From Ilyomonas sp965219515 (GTDB lineage: Bacteria; Bacteroidota; Bacteroidia; Chitinophagales; Chitinophagaceae): DNA of 64,000 nucleotides. The position numbers were made by a program, and so were the translations under genes. Location of the stretch: positions 372,001-436,000 of the forward strand of contig OZ244776.1 of assembly GCA_965219515.1 (NCBI GenBank), read 5' to 3'. Within the stretch, counting starts at the first letter, position 1, and the number at the start of each line of letters is the position of its first letter. The notes below the pieces were generated by a model. That model worked only from the letters and a program-made list of their open reading frames with translations. It searched no databases and was not told the origin of the DNA. Shown in pieces: positions 28,348 through 35,406 of the stretch.

Positions 28348-28807
28348 ATGAATTACCTGTCTTATATAACGCTTTCAATTCTTCAAAACGAAAGATTATC
28401 GGGGTTCATTTAAATGCTTTTAATCAGAAATATGATTCATAAGCGCGTTTCCGTTCATCCCTTCATTTAGCCATTCAACCTTATATATTTGCATTCAGCC
28501 GCTTATTTTGCCGGTTATCACACATACTTTACCATTTGTGAAAGAAAAAGAACCGTTTGTATTGAATGAAATAGTACAACATTCAGCTACCTATATCTTT
28601 ACACCATCAAATCAAACAGGGATCATCTCCTACGAATATGAACGCTTTTCTGGAATTTTTGTTTGCACGTTGCCGGCAGCGTGAAAACCCGCCGGAAATC
28701 TCCACTCTGTAATCTCTTCACAGTACAAGATTTTACCGTACAATAACAAAGCAACGCATCAGTTGCTTTAACTGGTAATCATCACATTTACTTTCATCAA
28801 TCAAACA
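28348..28807. other. Intergenic region, possible promoter only
   Basis: I see no gene of useful length. A TATATTTG box at about 28483-28490 matches the Bacteroidota TAnnTTTG element; no good -33 TTTG is placed correctly upstream of it. The region otherwise looks unstructured. Confidence 0.4.
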
Positions 28808-28993
28808 ATGAAACGAAAATACAAATGGATGATAGTGATTGCTATGATGGCATTCATTGTCTTCAGTTACTCATACAACAATCGAAAAATATCTGTCAGA
28901 AACAAAAACTATTCTGCTCAAAAAGTCAGCGATACAAACAGGTACACACACTTTTCGAGTCCGTTTAAAATCGTACAGATTAAGCTGCATTGA
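28808..28993 (+). CDS. Possible small membrane protein
   Basis: This 61-codon frame begins at an ATG and encodes a basic start followed by a hydrophobic helix (WMIVIAMMAFIVFSY) and a polar, basic tail. It precedes the coiled-coil/ABC locus by about 125 bases in the same direction. No homologue is recognised, and the tail composition is not strongly coding-like. It could be a real small protein or chance. Confidence 0.3.
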   Translation: MKRKYKWMIVIAMMAFIVFSYSYNNRKISVRNKNYSAQKVSDTNRYTHFSSPFKIVQIKLH

Positions 28994-29118
28994 TCTTTTG
29001 TTTTCTTACCGAAATCAAGGCGGAAATAAAAAGAAAAAACAATAGAAATTATTGTTACGGGTAAAAGTATGCCCGCTCTGCACAGGTTGATTTATTCACA
29101 ACTTAAAATACAACAAAC

Positions 29119-29736
29119 ATGAATTCTTTTGGTAAAACATTTTTATCCGCTTTTATAGAAATAAAACAGCAAGCAAAGGCAGAACAAACAGCAATGCGAC
29201 AAGCCGTTTCAATTCTTTCTGATAATGATAACCAGCAGCCGGCACAGGCAGGCAATAAGTTTAAAGACCATTTTAATATGTTATTTGCCGAAGCGGATCA
29301 CAATTGTCCGGGTTACTACGAATTTTCTAAAATGATAACCGCAATGAGCGGTGTTTCTGATGAGAAAAGCCGCTATGGGGCTGCCTTTGCGGGGTTACAG
29401 GTGCAAGGTTTGAATAAGCAGAAACTACTGTCATCGGCAGACGGTTATCTGGAGTTATTAAAAAACGATTCGATTGCATTTCAAGCTATCATTCATGAAG
29501 CGGCGAATGAAAAAGTGAAAGCTAAGAAAGATGCCGTGGAAAAGGCGGAAGCAATGTTGCAGCAGCTTTCTCAGCAGCTTCAAACGGTACAGGAAAGTAT
29601 TGCTTCATTAACGGAAGAGATAGCTGACAATGAAAAGAAAATTTACAGTAGCAGCCATGCTTATACAAACACAATGGAAAGCCTGAAACAGGAAATTTTA
29701 CAGACCATTGAAAAAATACATCAACACATATTATAA
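29119..29736 (+). CDS. Unknown coiled-coil protein, first gene of the ABC/OmpA locus
   Basis: I do not recognise this 205-residue soluble protein. Residues about 40-115 look helical and globular (KFKDHFNMLFAEADHNCPGYYEF, then a GLNKQKLLSSADGYLELL helix). Residues 120-200 form a long coiled coil rich in Lys, Glu and Gln. There is no signal peptide or membrane segment, so it is cytoplasmic. It lies 12 bases before the membrane coiled-coil protein and is surely co-transcribed. A partner role for that protein at the inner membrane is my inference. Confidence 0.75.
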   Translation: MNSFGKTFLSAFIEIKQQAKAEQTAMRQAVSILSDNDNQQPAQAGNKFKDHFNMLFAEADHNCPGYYEFSKMITAMSGVSDEKSRYGAAFAGLQVQGLNKQKLLSSADGYLELLKNDSIAFQAIIHEAANEKVKAKKDAVEKAEAMLQQLSQQLQTVQESIASLTEEIADNEKKIYSSSHAYTNTMESLKQEILQTIEKIHQHIL

Positions 29737-29748
29737 ACAACAAATCAA

Positions 29749-30741
29749 ATGAATAATTTATTAAACAAACCAACCAAAAGCAGTTGGTTTTCCGATCCGA
29801 AAAATCTGGCTACCGCCATCATCGGCAGCTCACTTTTTGCAGGCATTGGCTATGCATTCGTAACCTTCATTTTGCCCTGGCTGATTGGCGTAACCTGGAA
29901 TTTAATTAACCTCATCATCGGCGGCGTGATACTTGGTTTTTTACTTATGATTTTTATGAATAAGAAGTTCTGGCGCGGACTGGGTTATTTCTCCGAATTC
30001 ATTGCCAATTATACCATTGGTCTGGCAATCGAATTAAATCCGTTCGCCATTTTAAGCGCCAGGATTGAGCAAGGTTATGCAGACAGAAATACACTGTACA
30101 AGCAAGCCGCAAAGCTGAAAGGCAAGCAAAGCGAGCTGGTTGATAAACTATCAAATAAAGAAAAAGAATTGCAACTGAATGTTCAGAAAGTAAAAATTCT
30201 GCAAATGGAAAATGGCAAGAACAGGCAGGTGGATTTATATGCGAACAATGTGCTTCGCTGCCGCGAATACATTGATAATATTACGCCTATTGTCGGCGAT
30301 CTGAACAAACTGATAACCTTTGCCGATGCGGCTTATGAAGAAAGCGGCATCATGCTCGAAGATGCGAAGCTTGACCTTGAAGCGAAAAAGGATTTATACT
30401 TTTCTGTTACCACCGGTTTATCGGCTGTAAGCAGCGCCATGAAAGCGTTTAAAGGCGATGATGATTTAAACTGTGATGCCGAAAAGGCACTGGCGATATT
30501 GAAAGAACAGATTGGTGAAAAGATAGGTCATATCAAATCCGCCATCAATGTTACCTCACGCTTTATGGATGATAAAGTGCTGGAAGATAAAGCCAAATCT
30601 GCGCAGGCAATAGAACTCATCAAGCAGTTTGATGTGCAGTCAGATTTCAATTACACACAGTCTTCATTACAAAAGAACAGTAACAGCGGCAGACTCAAAG
30701 ATGTGACCGTTAGCGACCGTTACAGAGGCTTGCTGGAGTAG
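29749..30741 (+). CDS. Unknown membrane-anchored coiled-coil protein
   Basis: The 330-residue protein has two long hydrophobic helices (about 20-45 and 48-72), then a charged, largely helical cytoplasmic part with coiled coil at about 110-165 and 190-290. The layout recalls membrane-stress proteins of the PspA/TelA kind, but I see no motif that places it there. It is second in the locus, followed 106 bases later by the solute-binding/OmpA fusion. It could couple the importer to a cytoplasmic partner or act as a scaffold. Confidence 0.75.
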   Translation: MNNLLNKPTKSSWFSDPKNLATAIIGSSLFAGIGYAFVTFILPWLIGVTWNLINLIIGGVILGFLLMIFMNKKFWRGLGYFSEFIANYTIGLAIELNPFAILSARIEQGYADRNTLYKQAAKLKGKQSELVDKLSNKEKELQLNVQKVKILQMENGKNRQVDLYANNVLRCREYIDNITPIVGDLNKLITFADAAYEESGIMLEDAKLDLEAKKDLYFSVTTGLSAVSSAMKAFKGDDDLNCDAEKALAILKEQIGEKIGHIKSAINVTSRFMDDKVLEDKAKSAQAIELIKQFDVQSDFNYTQSSLQKNSNSGRLKDVTVSDRYRGLLE

Positions 30742-30847
30742 CAGTCAGCAGAAATAACAGCTTATAGAAATAATAAAAAAGACAGATCGCTAAACCTGTG
30801 CCTTTACGAAAACAAGATTTAAAAACAAAAATTTAAAACAAACAACT

Positions 30848-32614
30848 ATGACAATCAAATTAAAACCCGCAGGTAAATTATTCATCATTGCTGCGATAGT
30901 AACGGTAGCCATCATAAGCGTAAGATGGTATCAGGCCCGCCCGAAGGAAGTGGGCAACTCATTGGAATTGGGTAAGGTAACGTTGCCCGATGCGCCTGAA
31001 GCATCGGTAAGCAGTAATGCCGTTCATCTGCCTCTGCCCGGTAATACCGATGCCGTAAACGGCGGCACGCAAATTACCTGGGAGCGCATGGCATGGAACA
31101 GCCAGTTCTCTGCTATGTATGCCAATGGCGGCGTGCATACCACAAAAGGTTCGCTCTTTGATAAGGCAAAGCTCGATGTTACCTATATCCGCCAGGATGA
31201 TTGCAACAAGCAAATGGCCGACCTTGTAAAATTTGCGCAGGAATATAAAAGCAATTCCAACGCAACCGGTGTTCTCATCACATTTATGGGTGACGGTATG
31301 CCTGCTTTCATAACATCTTTATCGAAAGAACTGGAAGCATTAGGATCGGAATATCAGCCAATCATTATTCCGGTTACGCATGGCAAATCGTTTGGCGAAG
31401 ATCAGATTATGGGACCGCAGCAGTGGAAAGAAAATCCGAAAAGCGCGTTAGGGAAATGTGTTGCCGGTGTGCTGCGCGATGGCGACCTAAACATTTTACT
31501 GAAATGGGCAGGCGATAACGATTTAATGGTAAACCCCGACGAAACAACGTACGATGCAAACGCCATCAACATCATTGCCGCAGGCGACTTTTTAGATGCG
31601 CCTAACAAATATATTGCAGGCTATACCGAAAGCCGTAAGATAGTAATGAATGGAAAGACTACGGGTAAAGACACAACCGTTGGTGTGGATGCCGTTGCTA
31701 CCTGGACGCCCGGCGATGTGAATGTGGCTACAAAAAAGGGCGGTTTGGTATCCATCGCTAACACAAAACAATATGCTTCGCAGATGTCGAACCAAACCAT
31801 TGTAATTAAAAAATGGGCTTACGACCACAGAACGGACATTGAGAATATGATTGTTGCATTGGCGCAAGCCGGCGATCAGGTTCGTTCTTTTACGGATGCC
31901 AAAGCGTTTGCTTCTGAAGTGAGTGCTGATGTGTATAATGAAAAGGATGCCGCTTACTGGCTGAAATATTACAACGGCGTAGAAGAAACGGACATACAAG
32001 GTTTAAAAGTAAACCTTGGCGGTTCCACCGTTTTTAACCTGCAGGACATGGCGAACACGTATGGATTAGGTAATGATAAAGTGGACAGGTACAAAGCGGT
32101 TTATAATACTTTTGGCAATCTGATGGTGAAGATGTACCCGGCTATTATGCCAACGTTTTTGCCTTACGAAAAAGCGGTAGATAAATCGTTCTTATTCTCT
32201 GTAATTTCCAACCATCCTGAGCTGATGGAAGGCAAGGCAGCCGAAACAAAATATGCTGATAAAATTACTTCAGAAGTGTCTTCTAAATCGTACCGCATTG
32301 AGTTTGAAAGCGGCTCGGCCGTTATTACGCCAGCCTCTTATAACATGCTCAACAACATCTTTGAATCTGCTGTGGTAGCAGAAGGTTTAAAGCTGGGAGT
32401 ATATGGACACACTGATAATGTTGGTTCTGATGCGATAAATGTTCTGTTGTCTCAAAAAAGAGCCGATGCTGTAAAATTGTATCTGAAGAAAATAGGCTTA
32501 CCTGATAACCGCATTGAAGCGAAAGGCTTTGGTGCAACCAAACCTATAGCTGATAACACTACAGAAGCCGGAAAAAGCCAAAACAGAAGAGTAGAAATAG
32601 TTCTTGGCGAATAA
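30848..32614 (+). CDS. Membrane-anchored ABC solute-binding domain fused to OmpA domain
   Basis: The 588-residue protein has an N-terminal hydrophobic anchor (LFIIAAIVTVAIISV), a periplasmic solute-binding-like domain of the NMT1/NitT-TauT or phosphate-binding type (about 65-440; for example VGVDAVATWTPGDVN), and a C-terminal OmpA/MotB peptidoglycan-binding domain (about 475-588) with the conserved YGHTDNVGSD, the helix LSQKRADAVKLYL, GFGATKPIADN and NRRVEIVL. The protein would span the inner membrane and grip the cell wall. Fusion of a binding protein to OmpA is known in annotated genomes but little studied. Permease and ATPase genes follow, after a strong terminator. The ligand is unknown. 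Confidence 0.88.
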   Translation: MTIKLKPAGKLFIIAAIVTVAIISVRWYQARPKEVGNSLELGKVTLPDAPEASVSSNAVHLPLPGNTDAVNGGTQITWERMAWNSQFSAMYANGGVHTTKGSLFDKAKLDVTYIRQDDCNKQMADLVKFAQEYKSNSNATGVLITFMGDGMPAFITSLSKELEALGSEYQPIIIPVTHGKSFGEDQIMGPQQWKENPKSALGKCVAGVLRDGDLNILLKWAGDNDLMVNPDETTYDANAINIIAAGDFLDAPNKYIAGYTESRKIVMNGKTTGKDTTVGVDAVATWTPGDVNVATKKGGLVSIANTKQYASQMSNQTIVIKKWAYDHRTDIENMIVALAQAGDQVRSFTDAKAFASEVSADVYNEKDAAYWLKYYNGVEETDIQGLKVNLGGSTVFNLQDMANTYGLGNDKVDRYKAVYNTFGNLMVKMYPAIMPTFLPYEKAVDKSFLFSVISNHPELMEGKAAETKYADKITSEVSSKSYRIEFESGSAVITPASYNMLNNIFESAVVAEGLKLGVYGHTDNVGSDAINVLLSQKRADAVKLYLKKIGLPDNRIEAKGFGATKPIADNTTEAGKSQNRRVEIVLGE

Positions 32615-32631
32615 TGTTTGATTGATGATGA

Positions 32632-32660
32632 GCCGCCGGTAGAAACCGGCGGCTTTTTTT
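32632..32660 (+). terminator. Strong intrinsic terminator inside the ABC locus
   Basis: A 9-bp GC-rich stem (GCCGCCGGT / ACCGGCGGC) with a 4-base loop and seven T follows the stop codon of the solute-binding/OmpA gene by 17 bases, 78 bases before the permease. It should make expression of permease and ATPase lower than, or independent of, the first three genes. Confidence 0.9.
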
Positions 32661-32701
32661 AACATAATTCTTCTTAGCAAAAAAAATAAAATAAATTCTT
32701 T

Positions 32702-32731
32702 CAAAATTTAAAATTCCTCTTAAGGGGATGG
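32702..32731. repeat. AAAATTCC..AAGGGG-type short repeat upstream of permease
   Basis: The words AAAATTCCTCTTAAGGGG and ATGGGG are nearly identical to AAAATCCCCCTTTAGGGG and ATAGGGG at about 47496-47521, just upstream of the LolC/E-like gene. A more diverged relative lies inside alaS (36462-36505). Confidence 0.6.
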
Positions 32732-32737
32732 GGCGAT

Positions 32738-33511
32738 ATGAAAAAAATGTTTCAGCCGTTTGCAAATGTCAGCAGGCAAACGGTGATGATAATAATAATG
32801 CTGCAAGTATTGATAACATTGGTTTTTTGGCATACGTTGTCTGATGGACTAATACCAAAACCGGTACAGGTAGCAAGTGCTTTTCTGCATTTGCTGTCAA
32901 CGCGTTTGCTGATAGACAATGTGCTGGTAAGTCTTCTTCTTACGGCGCAGGCTATGCTGTATTCTATCATTATTACGCTGGTGTTTGCCTACTTATCCGT
33001 AGTGCCGTTTTTCAGAAGCATTGCGCAGTTTATTGTCAAATGCCGTTACCTCACATTGGCGGGTCTTGTCTTTGTATTTACGCTGCTTGCCAAAGACGGA
33101 AGCACGTTAAAATTGTGGCTGCTTGTGTTTGGTATCGTGCCGTTTTTTGTTACGTCGTTTTTGTCTGTTATCGTTCATATCAACCGGCAGGAATATGAGT
33201 TGTGCAAAACGCTTGGTTACAGCAACTGGCAAACATTGTATGAAGTGATAATTGTTGGCAAAGCCGATCAGGTGTTTGAAATATTGCGCCACAATTTCGC
33301 CATTGCCTGGCTGATGATTACGATGGTAGAAGGCTTGAACATGAGCGAAGGTGGCGTTGGCGCATTGCTGATTAAATACAATAAATACAATGATCTGACC
33401 AATGTGTTAGCCTTGCAGCTGGTGATTTTTTTATTGGGATTGTTCTTCGATTTTTTATTGGGATTCATCCGTAAATGGCTGTTTCCCTACACTCATTTAC
33501 AAACAAAATAA
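32738..33511 (+). CDS. ABC transporter permease, NitT/TauT (SsuC/TauC) type
   Basis: The 257-residue protein has about six transmembrane helices and the binding-protein-dependent permease EAA loop (ELCKTLGYSNWQTLYEVIIVG near residues 150-170). This type imports nitrate, taurine, sulfonates or related organic anions. It stands one base before the ATPase start. With the solute-binding/OmpA fusion upstream it completes an importer. Confidence 0.88.
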   Translation: MKKMFQPFANVSRQTVMIIIMLQVLITLVFWHTLSDGLIPKPVQVASAFLHLLSTRLLIDNVLVSLLLTAQAMLYSIIITLVFAYLSVVPFFRSIAQFIVKCRYLTLAGLVFVFTLLAKDGSTLKLWLLVFGIVPFFVTSFLSVIVHINRQEYELCKTLGYSNWQTLYEVIIVGKADQVFEILRHNFAIAWLMITMVEGLNMSEGGVGALLIKYNKYNDLTNVLALQLVIFLLGLFFDFLLGFIRKWLFPYTHLQTK

Positions 33512-33512
33512 C

Positions 33513-34307
33513 ATGATAGCGTGTGCAAAAAAGCAAGAGCTTCTGCAAGCTAAAAACGTAAGCTTGTCTTATGATGATAAGCTCGTATTAAGAGATGTTT
33601 GTTTCAGCATTAAAGACATTGTGCGCCCGGGTTATACGCAGGGGCAGGTAATATCATTAATCGGGCAAAGCGGCATTGGCAAAACGCAGTTGTTTAAACT
33701 ATTGTCCGGTTTGCAAAAACCCACTTCTGGCAGCATAATAATCAGCGGGAACAAAGAAGTACAGGCCGGCGATATGGGCGTGGTGTTTCAGAACTATTAT
33801 CTGTTTGAATGGCGCACCGTTTATCAGTCTTTATTGTTGTCGGCAAAGCAGAATAAGAAGCTGAAAGGAAATGAGAAAAATGCCATTGAAAATTGGGCTG
33901 ACGAGTTTGGATTGATGGAAATATTGCATCTGTATCCGCAACAGGTTTCCGGTGGTCAGCGGCAACGTGCAAGCATTATTCAGCAATTGTTAAAAGATTC
34001 AGATTTTTTATTGCTTGATGAGCCGTTTTCAGGTCTTGATGTGTGCCTGTTAGATAAGGTAACGGAGATGTTGCTGCAGGTATCGCTGAGCGATGAATTA
34101 AAAACCTTACTTATTGTGTCGCACGATATCGCTACAAGCGTTGCCATCTCTGATACGGTGTTAATTCTGGGTAAAGAAAAAGGAAAAGAAGGCGCAACCA
34201 TTAAAAAGGAAATAGACCTGATAGAACGCGACCTTGCCTGGCATAAGAATGTGAAAAAAGAAAAGGCTTTTCTGGATACAATTGAGGAGATAAAAGCATG
34301 TTTATAA
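33513..34307 (+). CDS. ABC transporter ATP-binding protein
   Basis: The 264-residue ATPase has Walker A GQSGIGKTQL, the Q-loop in VVFQNYYLFEWRTV, the signature VSGGQRQRAS, Walker B DFLLLDEPFSGLD and the switch His in IVSHDIATS. It resembles the SsuB/TauB branch. Its start is one base past the permease stop, so the two are translationally linked. It would power the permease at 32738. Confidence 0.93.
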   Translation: MIACAKKQELLQAKNVSLSYDDKLVLRDVCFSIKDIVRPGYTQGQVISLIGQSGIGKTQLFKLLSGLQKPTSGSIIISGNKEVQAGDMGVVFQNYYLFEWRTVYQSLLLSAKQNKKLKGNEKNAIENWADEFGLMEILHLYPQQVSGGQRQRASIIQQLLKDSDFLLLDEPFSGLDVCLLDKVTEMLLQVSLSDELKTLLIVSHDIATSVAISDTVLILGKEKGKEGATIKKEIDLIERDLAWHKNVKKEKAFLDTIEEIKACL

Positions 34308-34335
34308 AAACGCAATCTCTTATCTTCACTTCGCT

Positions 34336-34725
34336 ATGAAGGTTTTCAATATTACATTCACCATTATCTTTATTCTGTTTGCTGCGCTTCAATATAACGA
34401 TCCCGATCCGTATGTGTGGATGCCGCTTTACTTATATTCGGCGGTGCTTTGCTGGCTTGCGTTTCGCAACAGGTTTTATCCGAAGGCTTATGTGGCAGGA
34501 ATAATCGTTTACGCGGCTTATGCATTGTATAAAGCGTTTGACACAAACGGTTTGATAGATTGGATAACGATATATCACGAAGAGAATATTGCAGAAACCA
34601 TGAAAGCAGAGCAGCCGTGGATTGAAGAGACAAGAGAGTTTTTCGGGTTGATGATTTTGATTGCGGTATTGCTGATTAATTTCTTTTATGCAAGAAGAAA
34701 AATTCATAACACAAACAACAAATAA
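34336..34725 (+). CDS. TMEM220-family membrane protein
   Basis: The 129-residue protein has four hydrophobic helices and the LQYNDPDPYVWMPLYLYSA segment characteristic of the transmembrane 220 family. Function is unknown. The gene begins 28 bases after the ABC ATPase and its TAA is directly followed by the ATG of the next gene, so it may be part of the same transcript. Confidence 0.85.
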   Translation: MKVFNITFTIIFILFAALQYNDPDPYVWMPLYLYSAVLCWLAFRNRFYPKAYVAGIIVYAAYALYKAFDTNGLIDWITIYHEENIAETMKAEQPWIEETREFFGLMILIAVLLINFFYARRKIHNTNNK

Positions 34726-35397
34726 ATGAAACTGAAAACAGCGTATATTTTACTGATGGTATTGGTAAGTTTTGGAATAATAAGTTGTAAAAACAATTCT
34801 GATTCGGAAGATAAAATATCAGATTCGTCTGAAGCAGACACACAAATAATGCCGGGCAATACTATGGGTAAAACTGATGCCATTATAAAAAATAAAAATG
34901 AAGTAAATGCAGACTGGCTGCTGGTTCCCGGCATATCTGCCGGGCAAACCCAGCTCAATGAAAATGCCGATAACCTGTTTCAGCGTTTCGGAGCGGCGGA
35001 TGGCGGCGATGCTGCCATGCAAAAAGCGGTTGCCGTGTGGTATGCGCAACACGATTCTACCAGTTATTCAACCGCTGTTTATACGGCAAGAAATACAGAC
35101 AGCCCAACTATTGCAAAGGTGTTACAAATCAGGGTAACATCGCCCGTATTTAAAACGACTAATGGTATTCATACAACCTCTTCTTTACCCGATATTCAAA
35201 ATGAATTTCAGGTAGAAAAAACCGAAACATATCAGGATGCAGGAAATAGTTATTCTGTGTATGATAGTAAAAAGGGAATCGCTTTTGAAATTAATTCTGA
35301 TGATAAATGTGTTGCCATTATCATTCATAAAGCAGGCGTAACTGGCGAAGGAACCTACCTGAAATTCAGAACTACCAATAAGTTTATAGATCAATAA
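34726..35397 (+). CDS. Hypothetical lipoprotein
   Basis: The 223-residue protein has a lipoprotein signal (ILLMVLVSFGIISC) with Cys at about residue 21 and a Ser/Asp-rich linker. The body (about 65-223) is unrecognised; it repeats Ala/Thr/Ser and has a beta-rich C-terminal half (AFEINSDDKCVAIIIHKAG). It should be in the outer or inner membrane facing the periplasm. Its ATG touches the stop codon of the TMEM220-like gene. It converges on alaS with only 9 bases between. Confidence 0.7.
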   Translation: MKLKTAYILLMVLVSFGIISCKNNSDSEDKISDSSEADTQIMPGNTMGKTDAIIKNKNEVNADWLLVPGISAGQTQLNENADNLFQRFGAADGGDAAMQKAVAVWYAQHDSTSYSTAVYTARNTDSPTIAKVLQIRVTSPVFKTTNGIHTTSSLPDIQNEFQVEKTETYQDAGNSYSVYDSKKGIAFEINSDDKCVAIIIHKAGVTGEGTYLKFRTTNKFIDQ

Positions 35398-35406
35398 ACC
35401 AAACAA

